64,000 bases of DNA from Diphasiastrum complanatum (lineage: Eukaryota > Streptophyta > Lycopodiopsida > Lycopodiales > Lycopodiaceae), in NCBI GenBank assembly GCA_029204225.1, contig CM055092.1, forward strand, positions 40,316,016 through 40,380,015, given 5' to 3'. Shown piece after piece: positions 21,503 through 33,336 of the stretch. The translations under genes were made by a program, and so were the position numbers. Position 1 is the stretch's first letter. Each line of letters starts with the position of its first letter. The notes beneath the pieces were generated by a model, which saw nothing but the letters and a program-made list of their open reading frames with translations, was not told the origin of the DNA and searched no databases.

Positions 21503-23975
21503 TTTATAGAGTTATTAATCTACAAGACTTGTTATTTTAATACCTTGTTAGTTGACATAATTTTAAAGGCATTTTTTTATGTAGAAAGAAATTCACAAAT
21601 AGTACTTTTAAACAAAGTGCTTTTATTCAAAATGTAAATCTAGCAATACAAAAGACCACTAGTCATTTCAAGTAATTTGCAATACTAAGCAATATTATAA
21701 GGATTGTACATGTGAAAAAGAGAATGAGAGACAAAAGTTAGATTGTCGTTGTATCTTGAGAAAGAAGCTTGAACAACCAATTTTTTTACTTCACTTGAAA
21801 TAAATGACAATTTTGTAGTGTTGTATATATGAATAGGATCATAGAGAAAACAATTTATATATAAGGGATCAAACATTTGGTTTCAATGGAATTCCAAGAA
21901 TCTATAAGAGCAAAAAGATTGAGATGAATGAGAAAACGCTATAAAAGAACTCAAACAATAATTGGGGGACAAGAAGTAAAAAAGAAATGCATCTTAGAAA
22001 AGCAATATTATGTTTGAATGATATTTCACAAAGCCAAAAACAATAAGAACTCATTGATAAAATAACTTTGAAATTTTCGCATCGATCCTTCTCTACAAGC
22101 TTACCAAGGTGCTGCAATAGCTACTAAGGTCAAATATTTATATTAAATGTCAAAGAATTGTTACAAGTTTGGTCAATCGTGGATTTTGTAAGGTACAAAT
22201 TTATGTTTTTCCTATGTTATGTTTGTTGTACACGTGCTATTAAAATTATAGTTACATAACAACAACAATCTTAATGTCTTAACTATTCTTAGTAAGCACA
22301 TAAAGAAAATTTTATTTTCTTTTCCATTCTTAGTACTAAGAATATGCTTGTAAGTTAGATTCAAATCAAGAAATAGTTGCATACTTGTAGAAGATTCTAA
22401 TCAAACATTGGATGTCAAACATTCTTAAAATGCTTAAGACAAAAACTCAACATGTAACCTAGTAATTAAAAAAAAAATTCACTTTCGAATGTTTAATGTT
22501 CTATTCCTCTCACTCACATTACAAGGGAGGAAAATTCATGGGTACCATGGCATGAAGCTTGCCTTTTACATTGTATCATAGAGCTTACCGTGACAATAGT
22601 ATGTGAGCTTATTCAAAGATAATAGAAAATTCAAATGCCTAATTCATATGGTACACGTGAAAACTACCCAAGAGCATTCACATTTATTAGTAGGACAAAT
22701 TCAATGTCACATCCCATCATAATGGCCATTAATTTGCTACATGAAACATATGATCCAATATAGAAAAACAATAAGATATAACTCTAGGTTGTTAGTGGAA
22801 AAATGTAAATGCTATATAAGTGATTGCCATCTACTAATGGTGGTACGATGGAACTACTGCATATCATTAAATACCTATTCAAGGAACATGAGTACTAGGT
22901 TCAATTTGTACATTTTTTGTTGCACTTTAAATTAGGTGTTACCTTCACATATTAAAAAGGCAACACCATGGGGATAAAGTTTATGAAACACACAAGAGTA
23001 TGTGGTCTTTACCAAAAGAATATTCTGTTAACTATATGTGTACTATTCAAAGTCTTCAATGGAACATGATACAATATTTACTTTTTATTCAATAGGAAGC
23101 TTTGAAAGCAATATTGATAAACTTTTCTTCTAAAAATTGCAAATTTTAGTAGACCAAGGTGACATATAAATTCTGGATTAATTTTATCTTAGTTTATAAA
23201 GTCATGTTGTATGTTAGAATTAAAGTTCTGGGAGTATGAGCCTAAACTTTATATTATTGTTATTATCATCTTTCAAAAAGTGACTTGTATGTGATTATGC
23301 TTTGCATTGATGTTTCAAGCAAATTCATATGCTACTTTTGGATGTGAGACCCTTGAAAGGATGGCAAGTTTAATTTAGGAATTACCAAATCATGATTTAA
23401 TCATAGTTAGTATCACAATGGGTCTCCTTTCAATGGAGTTGATGTTTGTTGGCCAAATTCAAATGAAACCTTGTACAAAATTGAAGAATTATGCCTTGAT
23501 CAATGATATGCAAGTGCTAATGGATCAATAATATTGTTAATCAAGATAAACAAAGAACATGGATTTGCTTAATGTAGTGAAAGAACTAGACCGAATGCAA
23601 AAACATGAGTGTAAAAGAATTGGGTAAATCATTCAAGATGGCATGATGTCAAAGAAGTAGACAAAAGAGGACGTTGTTGTGAGATTTTTTCTTATTTCGT
23701 GCATATTTGGTTGCCAAAAAGCAATATGGTGCTTCATCAACTTCTTCTTAGGCCATTATTTAAGTCCTGTTGAAAAAAAGTTGTATACTAGCTATCAAAT
23801 GGATTTCATTCAAACAGCTTTGGATCTATAACAATATGCAAGTTGTTGAACCTGACATCCTGAACCATGGCTACTTAAATGCAAAACCAGAGCCTTCAAG
23901 CTTATGAAACATGATGTTTAAGTAGTCCGAGTGTCATGCATCTCATATACACAAGTGCCCAAAAGTGTATAAAGT
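21503..23975. other. Intergenic, no gene seen
   Basis: AT-rich with no conserved protein motif. The short ORFs lack a start or splice context and are compositionally random. Confidence 0.5.
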
Positions 23976-23979
23976 AATT

Positions 23980-24177
23980 CTAATAAGTATAATAGACTCA
24001 ACAAGGCCTTTGTATTGCGGTCCTCATTAGAATGTAGAATATGCAATAGAGAAGATGATCTAGTATTCTCATGTCTTTCTAATAAGTATAATAGACTCAA
24101 CAAGGCCTTTGTATTGCGGCCCTCATTAGAATGTAGAATATCCAATAGAGAAGATAATCTAGTGTTCTCATATCCCT
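23980..24177. repeat. 99-bp tandem duplication
   Basis: The unit beginning CTAATAAGTATAATAGACTC starts at 23980 and again at 24079, with only a few substitutions. 99 is divisible by 3, so the minus strand keeps a 75-codon frame with an internal 33-residue repeat (NTKALLSLLYLLE twice). I regard that frame as a by-product. Confidence 0.92.
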
Positions 24178-24529
24178 GATAGCTAGCAAGCCAAGATTGG
24201 CTATTGGTTCAAGTTGTGGTAGGATTGGTGGAAGTGGAACTGATGGTGTGGAAGTTGATGAAGTATGGGAAATGTAGGTGACAATTGTTTTCTATTTAGC
24301 TTTGGTTTCAACAAGTGACATCGTGGGCATTGTCTCCTCAAAATGGTGAAGGTTCCCTAATTTCATCCAAAGTAAAATCTTGTAGGCATTTTGGAATTAA
24401 GGTGTATGCAAGATCCAAGTATTTGTAAACTAGAGGGATCCTATTTCATAAGGTAGCTAAGAATAGAGTTAAGTGGTCGACTGCCAAATATTACCCCAAA
24501 CTAGAGACTAGTAGGCTAAGTGTAAAAGT

Positions 24530-24715
24530 GTTCCAAGACTTGCTAAGTTTGGCTTGGTAGGGCAAGTGCAATTCGGGCTCAAAGATTGTCAAGCTTGGCT
24601 TGGTTGGCCAAGTGCAATTCAGGTCTAGATATTGCATAATTTGGCTGGTTTAAGGCACATGTAATTCATGTCACGGATGTTGCCTTGTTAGGCCGATTGC
24701 AATTCAGGTCCAAAG
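24530..24715. repeat. Degenerate tandem repeat of about 55-60 bp
   Basis: Three to four diverged units share GGC-AAGTGCAATTC-GG followed by an AAAGATTG-like stretch (about 24560, 24610, 24655, 24700). Divergence is substantial, so the array is old. Confidence 0.7.
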
Positions 24716-26330
24716 ATGACCAATACCTACAAGGTGAATGTTGGTAGAGAACGCAATGTCTTGAGCAAGCAAGGAATTTTAACAAGGTCCAAACATGGAA
24801 TAGGAAGGTGAGATCCAAGCATGAAATTGTATGAATAAGATCTATTCATGCAAGAGCTTTAGTAAAATCCAAGTGTGTAATGGTGAAAGTAGGTAATGTT
24901 AGCAAACACTATGGCAATTAGATCCAAGCATCCGATGACAAAAAAAAGAACTGTGTACGCAACCTAATCGTTTATCCATTACCATTCGATATCCTTACAA
25001 AAAAATCAATACTTAGATAGAACATCCAAACATGTAACTATATCATCCAAAGTTAAGTTAAATGTGTTTAAGCGTGACTGTGTGAATGATTCTAGGATGC
25101 AGCAACCTCATGTAGCAAACCCACTCTTCATTTTTTGAAGGGGCTGCAACATATCCCAATCCCTTGTTGTAACAAATCACCTGAACTTTACTACATGGAT
25201 CATGTACTATAGAGCTATACTTCAAGTGAACTAATGTAAGTGTGTAAAAGTGGAGGGAAAGTTGAAGAAGAAAAGGTTAGCTAGCTTCAAGTCTCCTCAA
25301 CTATGTGATCTACACAACAAGGGCCAAAGTTTCCTCAACTTGCATCACCAAGAGATCTAGAAACTTTAGTAAGAATATCCTCTCCCCTTGACTCAAATTT
25401 GATAGCTCACATGGAAAACAAACTCGCATTTATGCTTGGAATTTTAGAGGATTTGCAAAAATTTTCCACATGAACTTTTGGAATAGAGAGTAATAATAAT
25501 AATATTCCTATACTTCAATTGATGTTCAAAAAATTACAATTACATCTCTAAATAATTAGACTGGCCTAAAAACCCTCAATTCTAAGCCTTATATCCATTT
25601 AGATGGATGGAAACCCTAAACCCATGTCATTGAGGTCTGTAACTTTATCTTCTTCTTTTTTCATACACATTTTTTCAAGTAATCCAAGTGGCTTATGCTG
25701 CCCAGGCTCAAAAGTTTCAAAAAAGCTGTAAAGTCACAAATTTCAGGTAAGTTTTTTAGAATTTCTTCTTAGGAGAAGTTTGTTAAAAGAGGCAATTATT
25801 TTCACTCGGCTTCTTTCATTTGTCTTATTGACAAAATCTTCTTGAAAAAGCTTCTATTCATGCTGACTAAAAGAATGCTTGTTGTCCTCGCCCACTCCTT
25901 TGACATTTGTGATGGTCTCCACCAAAATACATCCTCAGTATCAGACAAAAACTCAAATGCTTGGTTACTTTTATCTCCCACAGTTTCTCTACAACTTTAT
26001 TGGCTTCATAAAGGACGTGTAAAGGAGTTGGCTCCACTTTCCATTTTCTAAAGTTAGATACTCAAGGATCGATTTTGATCTATTCTTGAAAGTTCCGACC
26101 CGCTTTACCTGAAGTCTTTAAAATATTGTACTTCAATGGAGGTTTCGAGCTCTTTACTTGACTGTTCAGCATCCAGTCTACTCTTGCTAGTTCCCATCGA
26201 CGTTGCCCATTGGCCAAAATAGAAAGAAAAAAAACTAATTCCATTCGAAGAAACTAGACCCATGGATGAAAAATTGAAAAACTAGTCTATTTATTGTGCC
26301 CTAAGCTCTATTTTCGGGCAAACGACATAA
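24716..26330. other. Intergenic, no gene seen
   Basis: No recognisable coding domain. A short open stretch at about 25680-25756 (AAQAQKFQKSCKVTN) is followed by CAG|GTAAGTTT, a donor-like site, but I cannot link it to a gene. Confidence 0.4.
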
Positions 26331-26333
26331 AAA

Positions 26334-26585
26334 ATGAGCAGCAATGAATACGTAACCACCATATTGGGTTCACGAACCTATGACCACCTCCCGTTTGGAA
26401 TTTCAAAGTCTATTTACCAAATTTGGCCCATTTTCGGACCTGACCTCGACCCCATTTCTCCTGAAGCCGAACTTTGTATCAAGTCGTTCAAAGGCCGACA
26501 ATTTATTCCTGCAGATTATATGTGTTATACATGTGGTTTCATTGATAAGCATATTGAAAATATTCATGAGTTCTATTGGAATATG
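26334..26585 (+). other. Exon-like open stretch, unrecognised
   Basis: The frame reads SPEAELCIKSFKGRQFIPAD, then YMCYTCGFIDKHIENIHEFY, and closes at ATATG|GTAAGC, a plausible splice donor at 26586. No family is recognised. It ends about 130 bp before a Copia LTR, so a host gene or captured exon cut off by the insertion is possible. Confidence 0.2.
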
Positions 26586-26715
26586 GTAAGCTTGCTCACT
26601 TGGTTTATGGTTTAGGGTTTCGGGTTTAGAAGTCCAGCATTTTCTTATTATTGTTTCTATAATTATTCAAAATTATCAGTGCTTCTAAAACCATCCAAAA
26701 TTATTCGTAACTACT

Positions 26716-27748
26716 GTTGGATTTATACCTCTACTCTCCTCAAATCCCATTTTAATCTGCCTCCATTCATGCTGCATATTTACTAACATTGTTGCACAGC
26801 CTGCATATTTACACGTAAATTTGCACAGACGAATAAAACGCGAAAGAATCACGACACTGTGTTTTTACTTAGGTTAGGTGACAGGCAAAACGTCATCACC
26901 AATGGTCACTTCAGCACTGACCGATGTCACACCTTTTCACGCTCACCCCATGCAGCTGCGCTAATAGACTAGACAACGACTGCAGACACCCACGATCTCT
27001 TACAGATAGCACATCCACTGTACTTTCCACATCTGCACACCTGTAATATAATGTATATATATTGGATACCATTTGTGTACTCAATGAGACCAGAATGGGA
27101 GAATAAATTGATGAGTGAAGAGATAGATACAGAAGTAGACGAAGTAGATGCCCTGAGCATTGATTTTTCATTCTTGTCAAAATGAAGGTTTTCATCCCTT
27201 TTTATAGATTGAAATAAGTTTCGTAGGGCACGAGGTTTCGTCCGCTATTATCTTGTGCACTACCGCATTATTGACATGTATACGTGATATACTTAATCTG
27301 ATACAGCTCTTTGTTCTACGTTCAGATCTATGTTAATATTGCTATGCTTATCATTCATTCTGTCTGATCTTTCTAGTTGTTCTTTTTGGTAATAGACGAC
27401 TAACATTTGGTCTTGTCTTTCGCGAATCATTCGTGACTAATTATCAGTCGAGCACAGTCTAGCTCTTCGTGAATCATTTGCAACATATAATTTGTCTTGC
27501 TATTCACGACAAATTATTTGTCTGGTGCTTCATCTATTAATGCTTGGCTACATAATCTAGAATGACTATGATTTCCATCATTAAAGTTCTGTTTATTCTT
27601 ATAGGCGTAGTCATGCTTATGGAGAGAGTCGTAAAACTCGTTCGGCTGCGCACGAACATTTTTTGTTCGAGTTCTTTCTCGTTCGTTTCTTGTTCAAGTT
27701 CGTGTCTTGTTCGTGTTCGTCATTCATTCTCCCCCTCTCTCTCCAACA
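26716..27748 (+). mobile_element. 5' LTR of Copia element
   Basis: The 1,033-bp LTR starts TGTTGGATTTAT and ends CTCTCCAACA directly before the primer-binding site. It aligns along its length with the inverted LTR at 30824-31847, with many C/T and G/A differences. 27,419-27,490 holds TTCGCGAATCATTCG-type motifs. The left flank is ACTAC (26711-26715). Confidence 0.93.
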
Positions 27749-27749
27749 A

Positions 27750-27760
27750 GGTATCAGAGC
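27750..27760 (+). promoter_or_regulatory. Copia primer-binding site, initiator tRNA-Met
   Basis: GGTATCAGAGC directly follows the LTR end (CCAACA, then A) and is complementary to the 3' end of initiator tRNA-Met, the usual Copia primer. Confidence 0.9.
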
Positions 27761-27906
27761 TTTTTTCATAGCTTGATAAGCTTCCACAGTACAAGACTCT
27801 ACTAGCCGATAGAGTAATTGTTTTCTTGTTCTGTATTTTTCTAGTATCAGATTTTCATACTTAAGTCACTGATAGTTTCTCCTATTACTTAGACTAACTC
27901 TTCCAC

Positions 27907-30462
27907 ATGGATTCCCAAGGGAAAGCCAGTCCTATCACGGACAAGCTTGATGGATCCAGTTACTATTTGTGGAAATTTAAGATGAAAACTATGCTAATGG
28001 CAAAAGAATTGTACGACATTGTTACAGGTGCAGAAGGGAAACCCGAAGCAGACGACGTGACAATCGCTAGATGGAAGCTGAAGGATGGAAAAGCTTTCGC
28101 GCTGATCATCCTCAACATCACGGATACCCAGATCAGCCATGTATCTGAGGCTCAGACATCGAAAGAATTCTAGGACATCTTGAGCACACTATACGAAGTG
28201 CGAGATATAGCTTCCAAGCTACATCTCAGGAAGAAATTATACTCTCTCAAGATGACGAATGGTGATTCTCTGCAGAATCACATTAATCGATTCAAGAACC
28301 TGCTAAGACAAATGGCCGATGTCGGATCTATCATAGATGATCAAGACACAGTGATGCAACTGTTTACAAGCTTGCCAAGTTCTTATGATAGCTGGGTGAT
28401 GATCATCACGATTCATCCAAAATTGTCTCTTTCGAGAGTCATTGTTATGTTGTTGCAGGAAGACTCGTGAAGGAACGAAGCCTCAAGTTCCTCAGCTGAT
28501 TCTCATGCCTTGTACACCAACAAGAGCATGACAAAGCAGAAGAAGAAGAAAGACACGAAGAAATCAAAGCCAGACTAGAAACCAGCTCAACACAAGGAAC
28601 AGTCGAATCCGCAGACAAAGAAGAAGTTGTTCTGCAAATACTGCAAACAAAACAACCATGAAATACAAGACTGCCGAATACTTCAAGCGAAGAACAACAA
28701 CAAAGGGCAGTCAAATCAAGTAGCAAATACAGCTGCAAAAGCTCCATAGCCTATTCAAGAAGCATATCATGATGCCTTCATGACCAATCATCAAGGAACA
28801 TCTGGCGACAGTTCTTGGTTCCTGGATTCTGGAGCCACTCAGCACATGACTAGCCTCATTGGTTGTTTCGAGTCCTATACGTCTTATAGTACTCAAAAAT
28901 TCGTCCACCTTGGCGACAATAGCACACCAACTATTAAAGGTAAAGGTACTCTAAGATTATGCTTTGCAAATTATCAGTCTAAGCTACTCTCTAAAGTCTT
29001 GTATGTACCAAAGTTATCTACGCATTTTCTCTCTGTAAGTAGAATCACAGATCTGGGACATAGAGTAGAGTTCGAATGTGATCAATGTAAAGTAGTTGAT
29101 AGGACAAGCAAGATCCTAGCACTCAGAAAGAGGCATGGATACTTGTATAAGTTGAGTCATTGCTTTTCTGCCTCTAGTCAGGCTCTCAGTATTTCAATTC
29201 ATTCAAATAAAGGTTTACTTTGGCATTATAGACTTGGTCATTTAAATCATGCTATTGTACAACGAATGTCTAGACAATCTATTGTTCTTGATCTCGACTA
29301 TCCTTGTGAAAAAGTCGAGTTACCTGTCTATCAAGACTGTCTAGTTGGTAAACAGACTAGGAAACCATTTAAGTCAAGCCATCAGCATGTTGCTAGAGGA
29401 TTGCTAGATGTTGTACATTCATATATTTGTGGCCCAATGAAAACTCCTTCGCTGATGGACGCCAAGTAGTTTATAACCTTTATTCACGAATTCTCCAGAA
29501 GGACTATGGTGTACTTCATAAAGAAGAAATCAGAAGCCTTCAACTGCTTCAGAATCTTCAAGGAGCGTGCAGAAAAGGAGACTGGAAGGATGATCAAGGC
29601 CCTAAGGTCAGACAACGGTGGAGAATATATCTCTGTCGAGTTTAAGGAGTACTGCCAAAGCCAAGGCATTGAGCAGCAATTCATCGCTCCTTACAGTCCT
29701 CAGTCTAATGGCTTAGCTGAGAGGAAGAACCGTACTCTGCTCAAATCTGCGAAATGTATGCTATCGCATGCATCGTTGCCCAAGAGGTTCTGGGCTGAAG
29801 CTGTCTCCACTGCAACTTACGTCCAGAACAGATGTTCGACCAAGGCCCTCTCAGATAAGACACCCCACGAGGTGTGGACAGGCTCTAAGCCTTCTTTGAA
29901 GAACCTAAGAGTGTTTGGGTGCATTGCCTACGTGCAGATCCCAAAGGACACAAGGAAGAAATTGGACTTCCAAGGTCTCAAGACCATCTTGATCGGATAT
30001 ACTTCGTCTGATAATACTTACAAGCTGTACGATCCTGATACCTAGCAAATCTTGTATAGCCGGGATATAGTCTCTATCGAGGATCAGTTCGTCGACCTCA
30101 AAGACAAGGATATTGCTCAACAAGAACCTTCAGCACCTGCAATTGACACGACAGTCCGAGCTTCTGGCTCAGACGTGTCTATTGTCGACCCACTTTGAGA
30201 CAACGAATCAGACGAAGATGTTGCTGCTACCTAGCAACAAGTCCCAGGAGCAGTTCATCAGTCGAATCCTCCCAGAAGATCAAGCTGAGTGTGCACACAG
30301 CCCACAATGTATACTCCTGAGTCTGCCTGTCTCTTAATGCAGGAACCGACGACAGTCAAAGAGGCACTTAGCCAACCAGACTCCGATCTCTGGAGAGAAT
30401 CCATGGACAGAGAGTATTCCTCTCTGATCAAGAATCAGACATGGTCATGAGTGGATCCAAAT
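27907..30462 (+). mobile_element. Copia gag-protease-integrase and start of RT, one frame with stops
   Basis: The polyprotein lies in one frame. Gag runs from MDSQGKAS (27907), through GSSYYLWKFKMKTMLMAKEL, to about 28490. A zinc knuckle CKYCKQNNHEIQDC follows near 28635. The protease is SSWFLDSGATQHM (about 28810). Pre-integrase is LLWHYRLGHLNHAIVQRMSR and CLVGKQTRKPF. The integrase core has RSDNGGEYI and APYSPQSNGLAERKNRTLL, with the last two catalytic acids visible, then the tail (KNLRVFGCIAYVQIP). RT has just begun (DLWRESMDREYSSLIKNQTW) when homology stops at about 30462. At least nine in-frame TAG/TGA codons, for example at 28171, 28468, 28577, 28747, 29467 and 30043, kill it, but no frameshift is seen. 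The rest of RT, RNase H and an LTR lie inverted at 33335-30824. Confidence 0.93.
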
Positions 30463-30498
30463 AATGGGTCACGAGTATTAAGCTCTAATGAAACACCT

Positions 30499-30660
30499 AG
30501 AGATCACGTCTGCCATCCAACACTAGAGGTAGAGCTAGGCCCAGGGATGAGCCACACCATGGCTACTCCTTAGACTCCACCAGAGAGGATGATGATGTAT
30601 TACCCTCCAATTTCGAAGATGAGGCACATACTATTGAGGGTGATTTTGATAGACTGGTAG
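30499..30660 (+). repeat. Dispersed sequence with acidic tail coding, paralogue at 63.4 kb
   Basis: One plus-strand frame reads SRLPSNTRGRARPRDEPHHG, then YSLDSTREDDD and an acidic tail ending VVDIS and a stop. The minus strand at 63580-63425 is clearly similar in DNA and protein (PHHGYSSESAKEDDG). It could be the C-terminus of a DNA-transposon protein, which is a guess. It belongs to neither Copia half flanking it. Confidence 0.5.
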
Positions 30661-30711
30661 TTGATATTTCATGACACCTCATTTTACATTTTTATATGGG
30701 AGTTGCTAATC

Positions 30712-30717
<6 letters not shown>

Positions 30718-30769
<52 letters not shown>
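30718..30769. repeat. (GA)n microsatellite, 52 bp
   Basis: Uninterrupted GA repeat in the 360-bp segment between the two Copia halves. Confidence 0.97.
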
Positions 30770-30772
<3 letters not shown>

Positions 30773-30823
30773 CTGTACACATCAGTCTGTTCAATCTACT
30801 TTTTTTGGCTTGTATTTGATAGT

Positions 30824-31847
30824 TGTTGGAGAGAGGGGGGGAGGGGAGGATGAATGACGAACACGAACGAGACACGAACTTGAACAAGAAACGAATGAGA
30901 AACGAACTTGAACAGAAAATGTTCGCGCACAGTGGAATGAGTTATATGACTCTCTCCATAAGCATGACTATGCCTATCAAAATGAACAGAACTTTAATGA
31001 TTCTAGATTACGTAGCCAAGCATTAATAGATGAAGCGCCAGACGAATAATTTGTCGCGAATAGCAAGACAAATTATATGTCGCGAATGATTCGAGAAGAG
31101 CTAGACTGTGCTCGACTGATAATTAGTCACAAATGATTTGTGAAAGACAAGACCAAATGTTAGTTGTCTATTATCAGAAAGAACAACTAGAAAGATCAGA
31201 TAGAATGAATGATAAGCATAGCAATATTAACATAGATTTGAACGCAAAACAAAGAGTTGTATCAGATTAAGTATATCACGTATACATGTCAATAATGCGG
31301 TAGTGCACAAGATAATAGCGCACAAAATCGTGTGCCCTATGAAACTTATTCAATCTGTAAAAAGAGATGAAAACCTTAATTCTGACAAGAATGAAGAATC
31401 AATGCTCAGGGCATCTACTTCGTCTTTAGTTGTATTTGTCTCTTCACTCATCAACTTATTCTCCCATTCTGGTCTCATCGAATATACAAAAGGTAACCAA
31501 TATATATACATTATACTATAGGTGTGCAGATGTGGAAAGTAAAGTGGATGTGTTGTTTGTAAGAGATTGTGGGTGGCCGCAGTCGTTGTCCAGTCTATTA
31601 GCGCAGCTGCATGGGGGAGCGTGAAAAGGTGCGACGTCAGTCAATGCTGAAGTGACCGTTGTTGATGACGTTTCGCTGTCACCATAACCTGTCTAAAAAC
31701 ACGGTGTCGCGATTCTTTCGTGTTTTATTCGTTTTTGCAAATTTGTGTGTAAATATGCAGGCTGCGCTACAACGTTAGTAAATATGCAGCATGAATGGAG
31801 GCAGATTAAAATGGAATTTGAGGAGAGTAGAGGGAATAAATCCAACA
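30824..31847 (-). mobile_element. 3' LTR of Copia, inverted relative to the 5' half
   Basis: The 1,024-bp LTR reads TGTTGGATTTATTCCC from 31847 on the minus strand and ends CCAACA at 30824. It is the inverted counterpart of 26716-27748. A polypurine tract precedes it (minus strand AAGGAGGGG, 31856-31848). The flank outside its end is ACTAT when read on the minus strand, against ACTAC outside the 5' LTR. Confidence 0.92.
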
Positions 31848-31856
31848 CCCCTCCTT
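31848..31856 (-). promoter_or_regulatory. Polypurine tract
   Basis: AAGGAGGGG on the minus strand abuts the LTR start TGTTGG. It is the expected primer for plus-strand DNA synthesis and directly follows the RNase H frame. Confidence 0.8.
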
Positions 31857-33335
31857 AATCTAGATCCGTGAATGCTTTGATCTTCAGACTGAGCAATGCA
31901 CAAAATTTATTGTATGCATTAACACTGAGTGCTTTCGTGAAGATGTTTGCAACCATGTCCCGCGTTCTGTAGTACGTTAAGCTTACCTCTCTGTCGAGAA
32001 CCTTGCCCCTGATGTAGTGATATCTGATCTCAATGTGCTTACTCCTAGAATGAAATCTAGGGTTGGCCGATAAGGCAATAGCACTTTGGTTATCACAAAA
32101 CAAAATTGTAGGGCTGTACTGATACAGATTGATGTCTGACAGCAAATTTCTCAACCAAAACGCTTAATAGATTGAGAAGCAGCAATGTATTCTGCTTCAG
32201 TAGAAGAAAGTGTGATAGAGGTTTGTTTACGACTGTTCCACAAAATAGGACCGTCGTTGAAGAAGAATGTAAATCCAGATGTGGACTTACAATTGTCTGC
32301 ATCTCCTCCCCAGCTTGCTTCAGAATAATCACTGAGCTGATGAAGATTGTCGTTGCTAACATCTCCATAGTAGATGCACTGGTTCATGGTAGCTCGAATA
32401 TACCCATGACTCGAATAAGAGCCTTCCAATGGGTAATGCCAAGATTAGCCATGTATTGGCTGAGTGAGCTAACAGCAAAAGAGATATATGGTCTTGTACA
32501 GACCATTGCATACATGAGAGATCCTAGTATTGATCGATATGGATATACTCTCATTTGCTCCTCTTCCTGCTTGGTCTGGGAACATTGGTCCTTTGACAAA
32601 TGCAGGCCTGGATCCATTGGTGAGTGAGCTAATTTACAATTCATCAAATTGCATTTTTTTAGAACATTATAAAGATACCTTTGTTGAGTGATGTAAATCA
32701 GTCAATTTGCTCTGTCTCTATGGATTTGAATTCCCAGACAGAAATGAGCTTCGCCCAGATTAGTCATGTCGAACTTTGAGAAGAGCATATGTTTTGAATC
32801 CTTAGCCATATTGGTATTGTTGCTGAAAAGCAACGTATCATCCACGTACAAGGTGATGATAATGAAGGACTGTTGCATTGACCTCGAATAAACGTTGCAA
32901 TCAACAGTGCTTGGTTTAAATCCTTGTTCAATGAGGAATGTATTGATTCTCTAAAACCAAGCCCTAGCAGATGTTTCAAGCCGTATAGTGCTTTGTGGAG
33001 TTTACAGACATGATTCTTCATGCCTTCCAGAACGTATTATTCGGGCTGGATCATGTAGATATCTTCTTGTATAACTCCATTCAGATAGGTTGTTTATACA
33101 TCAAGTTGATGTACTTCGAGGTCGGCAGTTGCAGCATAAGATAGGAGCATTCGGGTCGACAAATGTTTGACGACTGGACTAAAAGTCTCACTGTAGTCGA
33201 CATTCGGGATCTAGGTGAATCCTCGTGCTACCAGTCTGGCCTTCCTTCGATCAATTGCTCAGCTGGCATTATATTTGATCTTAAAGATCCATTTGCAATC
33301 AATGATATTGCAACCAATAGGGTTTTGCCTTGCAT
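31855..33335 (-). mobile_element. Copia RT and RNase H half
   Basis: From 33335 down the minus strand: NPIGCN, KWIFKIKYNA-like, RKARLVARGF, NVDYSETFSPVVKHLSTRML and YAATADLEVHQLDV. At about 33020 MKNHVCKLHKALYGLKH. Frameshifts follow, then 32647-32384 (HSPMDPGLHLSKDQ; YRSILGSLMYAMVCTRPYIS), 32429-32151 (RNase H, TSGFTFFFNDGPILWNSRKQ and LSSTEAEYIAAS) and 32154-31855 (ANPRFHSRSKHIEIRYHYIR). It starts where the plus-strand half stops, about 10 codons further into RT, and carries the same family's LTR. Confidence 0.9.
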
Positions 33336-33336
33336 C

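Noticed and set aside
23978-24177. CRISPR-like repeat array
   Set aside because: Two direct copies without spacers in a plant nuclear context; simple tandem duplication.
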